64,000 bases of DNA. It comes from Adiantum capillus-veneris (lineage: Eukaryota > Streptophyta > Polypodiopsida > Polypodiales > Pteridaceae). Within the stretch, counting starts at the first letter, position 1, and each line of letters begins with the position of its first letter. The stretch lies in the NCBI GenBank assembly GCA_014529385.2, contig CM043967.1, positions 2,392,501-2,456,500 of the forward strand, in the 5' to 3' direction. Below, one piece after another: positions 1 to 9,993 of the stretch. Both the position numbers and the translations under genes were made by a program. The notes beneath the pieces are model-generated. The model worked only from the letters and a program-made list of their open reading frames with translations. It searched no databases and was not told where the DNA came from.

Positions 1-659
1 GGGGCCAATTGTTGCTTGTGTAGCTCTTCTAAGTGTGTGGTGAAAGTTGTAGCTTTGCATTTCTTTTTGTGTAGCTTTTGAAATTCGACAAGGGAGAACG
101 AAAGGATTTCTTCAAATTATTTCGGTTTATCAAGGGGAAGGGAGGGGGGTTCTATATAAGGAGGGGGAGAGACATGGCCAAGGTTGAGAGGGGGTTCAAG
201 TTTAGAGGTGGAGGGTAAGGGCTTTGGGTTAGGTAGGTTTGGTTTAGTGGTGTTGAGGGAAATTCGGATATTAGATTGAGGTCGTAGGTAAGGTTTTGTG
301 GGGGCGGGTGGGGTGAAGTTTTCTTCTGGGCTAAGGTTGAGTCGGACGGGGGAGTTAGCTTCTCCTTCTTCTTCTTCTTCTTCTACACCATCCTCTTGAA
401 TCCTAGTGTGTTGTGGGTTGAGAGAGAAGTTAAAAGCTTCTTCATGGAGGTGTTCGAGCTCTTCTGCGATCATTTTGTAAGGGTCCACCATGTCGTGGTC
501 AAAGGTATTGGAGGCATTTAGGGTAAGCTCCGGGTTATTATTAAAGGCTTGAGAGCTTTGTTGGCTCTTCGTTGGTGAGGTGACCTCCAAGTTGGCCGCC
601 AAGGGTGAGTCTTGATGTTGTGCGTTGCTTGCGAAGTCATCGAATCCATAGTCTTCCAT
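1..659 (-). pseudogene. Probable Penelope-like element N-terminal ORF, partial
   Basis: The minus-strand frame opens at ATG 657-659, runs 180 codons to an in-frame TAA at 117-119, and then continues open in the same frame to the window edge. The first part is low complexity: acidic (a glutamate run near residue 95) and proline-rich toward its end. The part after the stop contains FQKLHKKKCKATTF followed by a helical THLEELHKQQL. That resembles the short basic/helical block that precedes the reverse transcriptase in Penelope-like elements (family knowledge recalled, not searched). It lies downstream, in the same orientation, of the Penelope-like RT at 3143-4945, so it could start a second head-to-tail copy. 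It could also be an unrelated disordered ORF. The family call is inference. Confidence 0.4.
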
Positions 660-1188
660 GGTGAGTGCTCCCGGCGGTGTAGTTGGGAAGTTTGTGGGTT
701 GATGAGAAAGGCACGAGGTCGGGGTTGTTTTACACCGAGTCGTTGCAGTTGTTGTTGTAGAGTAGCATAGTTGTGGTTACAAATTGAGGTTACAGGTAGG
801 GTTGGTGGGAGGTTTAAGTTGGGTATTGTGAGGTGGCACTATTGTGACTCGGCGCTTGTGCAGTGTGACCCAGCCCTTGTGTCACTAATTTATGCAACAA
901 TACCACTTCCGCCCGGTAGCATGGGTTTCACAGCAGACGTAATTGCATGCAGTCGTGTTGATTTCGCCCGGTAGCAAGGATTAGGCAGTATGGACTAGGA
1001 CGCGGACACCAGGGTTAGGCAGTAGACACTTAGGTTGATGCAGAGCCGCGTGGAGCCGCCAGGAGCTGCAATGGTGTTCGGAGGTGCATAGGCATGGGTT
1101 GCTGCAGTTGATGCAATTGCTGTAGCGCCACGCGGAGTCATAATGGCACCGAGGAGGAGCAAAGGTGTTCTCACCTTCTTGTGTTGTT

Positions 1189-1282
1189 AGCGTCGTGCAG
1201 CTCGAAGATGTTGAGGATGCCGACGTGTTGTTGAAAGCGTCGTGCAACCCGGAGATGTTGCGGATGCCACCCCGTTGCTGAT
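1189..1282. repeat. 47-bp tandem duplication, two copies
   Basis: A unit beginning AGCGTCGTGCA at 1189 recurs at 1236, and the copies share GAGATGTTG / AAGATGTTG and GGATGCC cores. The copies are diverged by several substitutions. No coding role is apparent. Confidence 0.55.
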
Positions 1283-1420
1283 GAGCTTCGGCTCTGCGTA
1301 GGAGTTGTATTCAGTGTGAGAAGGCGTAGCCGTAGCGTGCGAGGAGATGTAACTGTAGCGCGCCTTTGAGGGGATAGGTGTGCATGAGTAGGAGGGTAGG
1401 CAGATGATCACGCGAAGCTA

Positions 1421-1490
1421 ATGCTACGCTGTGGCCCGTGGAACAGATTATCACTATGCTAAGCTGTGGCCCGTGGAACAGATTATCATT
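1421..1490. repeat. 35-bp tandem duplication, two copies
   Basis: The unit ATGCTACGCTGTGGCCCGTG... occupies 1421-1455 and repeats at 1456-1490 with two mismatches; a partial third start (ATGCTCC) follows. The high identity suggests slippage more recent than the surrounding decay. Confidence 0.8.
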
Positions 1491-2156
1491 ATGCTCCACA
1501 GGTTTTGGGTTGTTAGCGAAGGTGAGTGGCGCAGGCGAGAGAGGCAGGAGGTGAGGTAGTGTGCAAAATGTGCGAGCTTGATGATGAGGTGTTAAGACTG
1601 CGCAGCGGGAGGTTTTCGTGAGTTTTGCCGAGTTGGTTATGATTGCTATGCGAATTAAGGGTAGAGGGTTTGGTCGAGGAGTGCTGGCGTGAAGTAGACC
1701 AACGGTCACTGTTTAGCAGGGTAGGACTCGCGTCAGAGTAAGGCCACGTAAAGTGGTATAAATGGGCTATTGGTACTCGAGGGGAGGATTAAGAGGCCAT
1801 TTGTACTTAAGGGAAGGATTACAAGGGTTGATTCCTGCATGGAGCCTCGCTGCAAGGGAGGGTTAGGGGGTCAAAATTAAAGGATTTAAACCCTTAATGT
1901 TAGAGAGCCTTGCATTATTATTACTAAGCATAAAGGATGACGCTCTAACTCCATGTCGATCCATTAATGGAAACGGAGAAGAGGATGGGATGCGATGGAT
2001 CCGTTTGGAGGGGATATAGGAGGAGGGTTAGGTTATGGCACTTACGAATGAAGGGGATGCGATTAAAGAGTGTGCAGCGCTTATATTTTCATATCAAAGC
2101 ATTTCTATAAAAAATTCAAGAAGGACCAAGCGTGCGGAACACTCTAGCTTCATGGA

Positions 2157-2176
2157 GGGGGGGGGGGGGGGGGGGG
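2157..2176 (+). repeat. Uninterrupted run of 20 G
   Basis: Twenty consecutive G residues directly follow CATGGA. Such a run can form quadruplex structure and is prone to length error in sequencing, so its exact length is uncertain. Confidence 0.9.
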
Positions 2177-2780
2177 TTTGGGAGGAGAAGAAACCAAACG
2201 CGTTTCGGTCTTAAGAGAGCTCATCAGTGGTGTTTCTAGGGAGATTGGGAAATGTAAAGAAGTTATGGGAAGGGAGTAGGGGTTTGTTTAAGTAGGGTGA
2301 GTTCTGGGAGGGAAGGTGTTTGAAAAAGAGGGGGGGAAGTAGGTTTAGATTTTTGAACTTCGAATTCAAAAGGACTAGAGTATAGTTGTGTGTGAGAGTG
2401 ACATGAGAATGAATGTTAAGGGTGAGCCTTATTATTCTTAGGTTTAAAGAGGGAGAAAGAGAGACTCCCTTAGGGTGAGTTCGTTAAGTTGGGAGGGTTT
2501 ACGTAGAAAATATGCGCGAGGGAGTCTTATACCAAACTAGGTAATACTTATGGAAGGATTCCAGAGCTTGGTTTGGGTAGCGCAGTAAGGGATATGCGCG
2601 GTAATTGGTTTGGTAAGTGAATAGATTTAGCGGTAGAGATTTATGGTAGAGTATTGACAACGGTGGTTGAGAGTAGTGTCGGAGGAGTTTTAGAGTCGTG
2701 ACCAAAGAAAATTTTGCTCGTACATGGGATGCAAGAAGAGGGTAGCAAAAGGGAAAAGGGTTGCAAAGAGAAAGGGTTTA

Positions 2781-3050
2781 GCCAATAAGTGGGGTACACC
2801 AAGAGGGATTCTATTAATCCGTGGGGCACAAAAAAAATTGTTATGCTCGTAAGTGGGGTTCAAAGGTGATTTAACTCATAAGTGGAGTACAAAAAGAATT
2901 ATTAAGCTCCTAAGCGGAGTACAAAGGATGGTTTAGCTCAAAAGTAGGGTACAAAAAATTGTTATGCTCTTAAGATGGGTACAAAAAATTGTTATGCTCT
3001 AAAGATGGGTACAAAACAATCTTTGGATCAAAAGTGAGGTAGAAAAGGCG
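2781..3050. repeat. Degenerate minisatellite, about 30-bp unit, about 9 copies
   Basis: Repeated units follow the pattern GCTCNTAAGTGGGGTACAAA plus a variable AATTGTTAT-like tail. Clear unit starts lie near 2845, 2873, 2906 and then about every 30 bases to 3050. The array sits just 3' (on the minus strand) of the Penelope-like RT stop at 3143, so it may be part of that element's 3' end or the junction between copies. Confidence 0.8.
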
Positions 3051-3142
3051 GGATATGGGGTAAATCATGCGTCGAAGTAGTACGATCCATCAACCTGCAC
3101 AGAGAGTAAAGTGAGGGTAAGTTTTGGGTAGGTTGAATGTTA

Positions 3143-4945
3143 TTATGGTGCATAAGGTTTGTTTATGAGGAGTGTTTGTAAATTGGGTCCTGTGGTCCAG
3201 CATGTGATGGGTTTATCTAAGTGGGAGAGGTTTGGCGAATTTAGGCAAGCTTGATGGATAGGTTTGCCAATTGTCAAGGAGGGTTTGAGTTTCCTAGTTT
3301 CAGGGGTAAAAAGTATTTTAAAGATGGTTGGGGAGTGGTGGTTCTTTGTTGAGGAAGGTTTACTCAAGAGGTTATCCCTTTCTGAATAAGAGATTGAGTT
3401 GAATACTTTGAGAAGTACTTGCCTAGGATAGCCTCTTTTCCTGAGTCTGATAAAAAAGAGATTCCTTGTGCTGAGGTAGTGTTCGAAGGAGCTTTCTCTC
3501 ATAATGTACCTCCTAAGTTCTGACTTGATGAAGGCTATTTTCTGGTGGGTAGGGTGCCAAGAGATCCATGGTATATAGTGAAAAGAGTTTAGAGGTTTTT
3601 GGAAGAAATTAGAGTCTAGGATGCCATGGGTTAAAAATTTGGGTCCCTTGAAGAAGTGGATGTCTAGGATTGTGGCTTGATTGGTAGAAATGTAGGGGGT
3701 GATTTTAATTTGTTCAAGCAAAGCTCCTGCGTAGGTATTGAGGGCGATTTTTAAAGATTCGATGGGGCCAACCCATATACCAAAGGCATCATCAATGAAT
3801 CTTCTGAATTATGCCAGGTATGGGTCATTCAGAAGAGGGGATTGGGATTCTAGCCGGCAAAGAAAAAGACAAGCATAGACCACGGCAAAATTGGATCCCA
3901 TTGCTGTGCCTTTGATTTGTTTGAAAGTTCTATTATTGAAACTGATGTAGTGTTGTGTAAGGATGAGGGTAGAAAGAGAGATTATGAAGTTGGTTTTTGG
4001 AGGATCGAAAAGTTTACAAATGGTTGTTTTAAGAGCAATGAGTCCTTGGTCTATCGGGATGCTAGGATAGAGGGAATTTATATCAAAAGTAAAAAGGAGA
4101 GAATTTGGTGGAAAATGGGTATGGTGTAGGTCTTTGATTAGGGACAAGGAGTCTTTTAGATGTTGTTTGTAACTCAGTAGGATTGGGTATAGCTCTATGT
4201 GTAGCCATTTTGATGCATTTTCCAAAAAATAGCCATTGTAAGTACAAATAGGTCTAGCAACAAGTGATGGTTTATGCAATTTGGGGAGGAAGTAGATTCG
4301 GCAAGTATGAAGATACGTTGCTCCATGGGGAGGAGGGTGTATTTGTGGATGATGGTAGAGAGGAGAGAGGCTAGGTAGTTGTGAGGAGGTGGGGTAGTTG
4401 GTTGATAGGTGATGGGGTCATTGAGTTGTCTAAGTGCCTCCTTATCATACCATTCCTTCGAGAGGATAGTAAGACCAAGGTTTTTGTCGGCGGGTTTAAT
4501 AACAATGGAGTTATCGTGTGAGAGAGATTTGAGGGCTTGATGTACAAACTTTGGGCGTTTAGAGAAGGAAGTGTTGTAACTATCCAATTTATGTATGAGA
4601 TGCAGCTTGTTAAGTTCTGTGATAATTTCTAGAGAGGGATTCTTTTCGGGTGGTTTCCAATGGGGGTTGGGTAATTTAAATGGAGAAAAGGAGGAGGCTT
4701 CTTTGGTTTTGAAGAAATCTTTAAGTTGTAAGCTTCTTCCTAAGGTTTCGTGTGCTTCTAGGAGGTGTTTGGGTGTAGGATTGGGAGGAGGCAGGATGTA
4801 CTTGAGACCCAAGTTCAAGCATTTATTTTCATTGAAAGTGAGGGGACGTGTGGTGAGGTTATGTACAAAGTTTGTAGAAATGGCGTTATCAAAAGAGTAG
4901 GCCGGTTGCTTACCAAAAATTTTGAGTTTGTACATGAAGATTCCT
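3143..4945 (-). pseudogene. Penelope-like element reverse transcriptase, broken
   Basis: This frame encodes a reverse transcriptase of the Penelope-like (telomerase-related) type. It begins near 4935 with MYKLKIFG. It then shows the family's N-terminal block IVIKPADKNLGLTI...EALRQLNDPITY, the LPKLHKPSL...RPI block, motif A FDINSLYPSIP, motif B GTAMGSNFAVVYA, motif C FRRFIDDAFGIW, and the C-terminal YIPWISWHP and RLRKRGYP blocks. It ends at the stop 3143-3145 with no GIY-YIG nuclease domain visible downstream. Two lesions are seen: a frameshift near 4300, just before the LPKLHK block, and an in-frame TAA at 3809-3811, three codons before motif C. The 5' end meets Ty3/gypsy RT sequence near 4945, so this copy is 5'-truncated or inserted there. 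Family assignment rests on motif recognition. Confidence 0.82.
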
Positions 4946-4949
4946 TGGT

Positions 4950-6389
4950 TTAGGCCATCCTTTTATTACCTCTAACTTTGATGGATCCATTTGGATGCCA
5001 TCTTGAGAGATAATGTGACCTAAATACTATATCTCTTGCAAGAAAAATTCACTTTTCTTTCGATTAACATAAAATTTATTCTCTCTGAAAACTTGAAATA
5101 TTACCTAGAGGTGTTGTTTGTGTTCGTCCAATGAATTAGAGTAGATGATAATATCATCAAACAACACTCGAGTGAAGGTTCGATGAGGCCTGAACAACTT
5201 CTCCATCAAGCAGTTGAATGTGGCTAGTGCATTGGTCAAGCCAAAAGGCATGACAATGTATTCGTAAAGACCAAATGTTGTGCGAAATGTGGTCTTTACA
5301 ATGTCTTGATCAACTATCCTTATTTGATGATAGCCACTGTTTAGGTCAATCCTACTGAAGTAGGTCGATCCTTGTAACTTATCAAATAGGTCTTCTACCC
5401 GTGGAACGGGAAACCTATTCTTGATAGTGATCCTATTTAGTGCTCTATAGTTGACACACATACGATATGTGCCGTCTTTCTTTTGCACTAATAGCACAGG
5501 TGAGCAAAATGGAGATGAGCTAGGCCTAACCATGCCCTTCTCAACTAACTCATGCACTTGCCGCATAATCTCCTCTTGTTGAGCTTGAGAAACTCTATAA
5601 GGAGGTTTGTTAGGCGGTGAACTTCCTGGAAGAAGTTCAATTGCATGGTCATCATTACCTCGTTTAGGAGGTAGCTCACAAGGGATGTCGTCAATAAAAA
5701 CATCTTGAAACCCCTTGAGAAAATTGGATAACCCTAATTCCTTTTGGTTGCTTTTATTTTCTGTTGCTAAAGCATTAGGTTCATTTTGAAAATCTTTAAC
5801 AAAAATCATGTACATGGAAATAGATCTCTTTATTGACTTGTTGAAAGCTGGTGTATGTACAATGGGGATAGTGTTACCCATTTTCTTAGCATCTATATAC
5901 ATGTATTTTTCCCTAAACTTAAAGGAGATTCTCCTTTCAGGAAATTTAACATTGGCATCCAGGCGGTCAAACCATGGTGCCCCTAGGATTACATCCTCAT
6001 GCTTGAGAGGAGAGATAAAGAAGTCCTCTTTGTCCACATAGCTTTGGACATGAAGCCTCAATTTCCCGATTAAGGGAGTGACTGAAGCTTCTTGCCCCTT
6101 GAAAGCACTGTCTGTGGGTAGGAAATTTCCCATCTCATAGGCTTGTATGCCTAGCTTGGTGGCGAACTCTATAGATATAAAATTGTGAGTAGAACCAGGG
6201 TCAAAGAGAATAAAAGCATCATGTTCTCTTACCTTTCCCCAAGCATGGCATAGAGGAGATCCTTTGTGGTGAGTTTGGTGAGTCTCCTCCTCTTGGATTT
6301 CAACCAAGGAATCTCTAGGAGGATCTTGGCGGTTGTTCTTTTGGGGACAAGCACGGTACGCATGCCCTTGTTCATCGCACTTGAAACAC
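4950..6389 (-). pseudogene. Ty3/gypsy pol: zinc knuckle, protease and RT (truncated)
   Basis: The frame opens with a CCHC knuckle CFKCDEQGHAYRAC (6348-6389), which binds RNA in Gag. An aspartic protease follows with ILFDPGSTHNFIS, a DPGS variant of the usual D-S/T-G seen in some plant gypsy lineages. Next comes the RT: SPVLLVQKKDGTYRMCVNYR, RIDLNSGYHQIRI, VMPFGLTNALATF (usual form NAPATF) and the catalytic LFDDIIIYS. The long frame ends at a stop at 5105-5107. Homology continues past it as NKFYVNRKKSEFF and DPSKLEVIKGWPKPR to about 4950, where Penelope-like sequence begins. It would make the element's cDNA in cytoplasmic particles, but the truncation and the stop make it non-functional. Confidence 0.9.
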
Positions 6390-6559
6390 CGATTATCCTT
6401 ACGATAACACTCAAGCTCTTCAGGAGAGAGTTTGTTTTTACCTTTGTAAACTCCCTTCTCTTTAGCTTTGTTGGAGTTGCCCTTAGGAGACTTTTGGACA
6501 TTGTCCTTCCCCTTAGGCTCGTTGCAACCCTTGTTTTCCGTGGGCTTATTATTTCTTTT

Positions 6560-7835
6560 AGTCCACCGTTTGGAAATTGATTCAAGAGGCCACCATAGTA
6601 TGGTGTATTACCGTTGATATGGTATGTGGCCTTTGGGAGTTGACATACTCCGCCATTTATTCGGTTAAGCCCGCACAAAATTGTTGCTTTTGCTCTCCAA
6701 AATCCAACTTTTTGAAGACAATGGCTTTGAGTTGTAAGTCCCAAAACTTGTCTACATATTTGTGGATGGATTCATAGGGAGAGAGCTTTAAGCTTCGCCA
6801 TTCGGTGAGTACTTTGTCTTTGGCATCGGTGGCCAAAAACTGCTTCATAATGGAAGCTCTTAAAGCTTTCCATGTTCGTGGAGCTTCACCGTTGGCTCGT
6901 AGGCTAGACCACCATTGCCTAGCGGACTTTTGAAGGTGCATAGCTACATGGCGTAGCTTAGAGGACTCCGTGAAGCCCTCATCTCCAAACGCCGCATCAA
7001 AATGTTGGATAAAGTCCAAGACTTTGTCAGTAGCACCAAAGGTACCATCATAGGTAAGGAAAGAGATGCTCTTCCCTCCCTCTTTGAATTTCTTCAGCTT
7101 GGACGACCTCTTCCATGCGGCATAGGATTTCCTATGGCCTCTTCTTTTTTATGGTTCAAAGGTTGCACCATCACTTTCTTCAGAAGGTGAAGAATTTGAA
7201 GAAGGTGGAGAAGAGGGTGACCTCTTTCTCACCTTTTTCTTGTCTTGATCTTCGGCGTCTTCACCATCACTTTCATAAGAGGAAGAGGATGAAGAAGATG
7301 GAGAAGAGGGTGTCCTCTTTCTCGCCTTTTTCTTCTCTTGCTTTTTCTCATCCCTCTTTGAATTATGGTGTGGAGAATAATGCGATGGTCTTCTCCGCTT
7401 TGGTGGTGATGGAGAGCGTTTAGCCCGCCGTCTTTGTGGAGCCATCTCCGCCGAGGTGGCGGGACACTCACTTCTTTCTCGCTCCTTCGGTGGAGGCTCT
7501 TGAGTTCTCCTTTGGGAAGGAGATGCATCATCAAGAAGTAAATTCTTGAGCCCTTCGTATGGATTCTCTTCTTCTTCCCGAATCGGAGAGAGACCTCTTT
7601 TGGAAGTCTCACAGGGAGTCTTCCTAGGTGTTCTCTCGTCATGGTGATGAGCTTGGAGAATCCCATGAGCACAGAGCTCCCGTTGCACTTCACTTTGGAG
7701 ATATGGATTGCCCATGGTTTGTTGAAGCCTAGAAACAAGATACTTAACAAGCATCGGAGCATCATTAGTAGCTTGCTCATTAGCAAAATCAAAGTTATCA
7801 ACATTAATTTCACTCTCTTTACTATTGTCAGCCAT
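6560..7835 (-). pseudogene. Ty3/gypsy Gag with basic SR/KR-rich N-terminal region, broken
   Basis: ATG at 7833-7835 starts a 228-codon frame beginning MADNSKESEIN. Its second half is unusually rich in Ser, Arg and Lys (runs such as SPSPPKRRR and SSSSSSYESDGED). An in-frame TAA at 7149-7151 interrupts it. The same frame resumes at once and carries the retrotransposon Gag core: DFIQHFDAAFGDEG, QSARQWWSSL-type WW motif, then FWDLQLKAIVFKKLDFGEQ to a second stop at 6657-6659, after which EYVNSQRP is still recognisable. Further frameshifts separate this from the zinc knuckle frame at 6389. Gag would form the particle shell. The SR-like domain is not typical of short gypsy Gags. Confidence 0.8.
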
Positions 7836-7932
7836 TCTAACAACTTTTAGGTGTAAACTTTTTAGGTGTACTTTGGCACTTCAAGCCCTAGTTACTACTC
7901 CTCTTTACCCCTTTAGAAAAATCACTCAAGCT

Positions 7933-8159
7933 TGTTACCATATACATGTGGTAGTGATGTGTGTGAACACACTAGGACCGCCGGGGCATTTTTTCCCTCT
8001 TTAGGAGGTTTTTTCCCCCGTGCATTGTATATACGCCCATCACTCTAGGGCTATCTATCTTTCCATTGTACACTAAGTAACACACTCTCTATTGTGTGCC
8101 TTGAGCTTCCTTCGTCTTCTCCAAGCTGTGTGTGTTTCTCTGCAACCCTAATTCCAACA
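7933..8159 (+). repeat. Copia 5' LTR
   Basis: 227 bp, TG...CA ends. It contains a TATATA box at 8028-8033 that probably directs element transcription. It differs from the 3' LTR at three sites: CCGGGG versus CCCGGG, TACGCCC versus TACTCCC, and TTGTACA versus TTGCACA. Confidence 0.96.
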
Positions 8160-8161
8160 AT

Positions 8162-8173
8162 TGGTATCAGAGC
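8162..8173 (+). promoter_or_regulatory. Copia primer-binding site (initiator tRNA-Met type)
   Basis: TGGTATCAGAGC starts two bases after the LTR end. It is the classic complement of the 3' end of plant initiator tRNA-Met and primes minus-strand DNA synthesis. Confidence 0.95.
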
Positions 8174-8484
8174 AGGTCACGTCCTCCCGGGCTTAGTCGC
8201 CAGCTGCTCCAGCACACGCCTGCTCACTTTCTCCGATTTCAGTGAGCTTTGGCGAGCGTTTGCAGGTCGACAAATTTTTTGGGAGAGCTCATTTCGGCCT
8301 TCGTTTCCACTACAGGCAGTACTGCACAGGCTATTTTGTCATTTTGTGCAGATTTTTTGTCAGTGCCGTTTTCTGCATAACAGGTGCCTTATAGTCTCCT
8401 ACAGTTTGTGCTATATAGCACAAGTTGTTCCCGCTCCATTTCTCCTATTTTCGGGCAGTTTTCACATCAGGTGCAACATTTACC

Positions 8485-9993
8485 ATGGCTGACAACAACA
8501 ACACAGATGTGTTCAAGATGTTTGCTGCTGAGGACAGGTTGGATGGGGACAACTACCCTATGTGGGCTTATATGATGCAACATGTTCTTGTGTCAAAAGG
8601 TGTCTGGAACATTGTGCAGGGCATTGATGTACGTCCTGGTTCTGAAGATGTAGGCGATGTTGAGGATGTTGCAGGTCTTGCTGCAAGGATTGCAGCTGTT
8701 AGAGTTGTTTTGCCGACGGCAGAACAAGCTCGTTGGGATGTTAAGGATGCGCAGGCTCATGCATTGATTGCCTTGTCTGTGAAGCGCACCATTATTCCTC
8801 ACATCCGTTCAGCAAAATCTGCAAAACAGGCTTGGGATATTCTAGCAGGTCTTTATGCAAGCCGCAATGAGGCTAAAATTGCTTTGCTGCGTAAAGAGCT
8901 AGAGTCGAAGATTATGCATGAGGAAGATGATATGGACACTTTCCTTGCTAGTGTCAAGGATATCAATGAGCAACTCATTTCTGCAGGTGAAGTCATTTCG
9001 GACAGTTCCCTTGTGCAGACTGTTCTTGATGCCTTACCAGATTCCTACCAGACTTTTGCTAGTACTTGGAGACTGATGACCCAAGGAAATCCTGAAGTTG
9101 TCAAGTTTGATGCATTATGCACATTGCTGTTGCAAGAGTCACTTTCTAGAAAAAACAGGACTAGGCAGCGTGCAGTTGAACAGGCTTTTATTGCTTCTCA
9201 AATAAAGGGTGGTAACAGTAATGCAGCCACTTCTTATGGTTCTGCTGCGAGTGGCAAAAATTCTGTTCCTAATGCTTCTGCTGGAAGCACTTCGTCTGGC
9301 AATTCTGGTGATAAGGGCAAAAAGAAGATGCGTTGCCATTATTGTAAAGCCAATGATCACTTGATCAAGTCGTGTCCTAAGTTGAAGGCCAAAGAGGCTA
9401 AGAAGAAAGAGGGTGGTTCCACTGCAAATGCTGGTTCCACTACAAATGCAGCCATTGTTGAGTCTTCTGTGAAAGGAGATTGTGATGTTGATGTTGATGC
9501 AGAATGGGCTTTTAGCGCAGAGTGCACTTACAATCCTGCTGTCCATGATGCATGCTTGTCAGTTGCTGCAGATTCACATGTGTGGTATTTTGACAATGGT
9601 GCTACAAAGCACATTACCTCACATCGTGAATTGTTTACCTCTCTCGAGTCTGTCCCTCATGGGAATTCAGTCACTTGTGCCAACAACACCTCTTATCCAG
9701 TTCAGGGAGTTGGAAAGATTGTGCTCACTGCTGCTAATGGCAGTTCCTTCACACTTGTTGATGCACTTTATGTACCTGGGATCAAGAAGAATCTCTTGTC
9801 TGTATCCGCACTTGCTAGACTTGGACTTGTAGTCAAATTTGTGGATGACAGATGTATAGTTCATGATCTCAGTTTTGGTGATGAAATTGTTGCATCTGGT
9901 ATGACAAGTGTGGACAAAATTTTGCAAATGCTGTTGCAGATTCAAGGGCTATTTCAGATGCAAAACTTTGGCATGCACGTTTTGGTCATCTGA
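8485..9993 (+). pseudogene. Copia gag-protease frame, ends at a frameshift
   Basis: I chose ATG 8485 (context ACCATGG) as the start because the copia Gag domain begins right after it: DRLDGDNYPMWAYMMQHVL, the UBN2-type Gag. A CCHC knuckle CHYCKANDHLIKSC follows near residue 285, and then the protease WYFDNGATKHITSH (catalytic D-N-G-A) with the distal VPGIKKNLLSVS block. Near 9915-9925, at an A4T4 run, the reading frame shifts. The annotated frame then runs out at TGA 9991-9993, while the true downstream sequence (ISDAKLWHARFGHLN) continues in another frame. Gag and protease are therefore intact up to the junction with integrase. The shift could be a mutation or, less likely, a programmed frameshift. 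Confidence 0.93.

Larger units (their letters stand above)
660..2780. other. No gene seen; possible element leader or terminal region
   Basis: About 2.1 kb without a convincing reading frame. The portion 770-1740 is rich in GC and short CG-containing words. Open stretches of 60-130 codons occur on both strands but match nothing I recognise. Short tandem duplications occur at 1189-1282 and 1421-1490 and a long G run at 2157-2176. Position suggests it could be the 5' non-coding part of the Penelope-like copy that starts at 659 on the minus strand, but no motif shows this. Confidence 0.4.

Noticed and set aside
771-1709. Several 70-130 codon ORFs on both strands
   Set aside because: They overlap each other in a GC-richer stretch and have erratic composition (Cys, His and Thr clusters) and no motif.
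2157-2176. G20 run considered as a telomere-like or regulatory quadruplex
   Set aside because: It is a single isolated run without TTTAGGG units; more likely slippage.
6229-6744. 171-codon minus-strand ORF rich in Lys/Arg/Leu overlapping the gypsy Gag-protease junction
   Set aside because: The neighbouring frame carries the real CCHC knuckle and protease; this is a frame shadow, although part of it may hold shifted Gag sequence.
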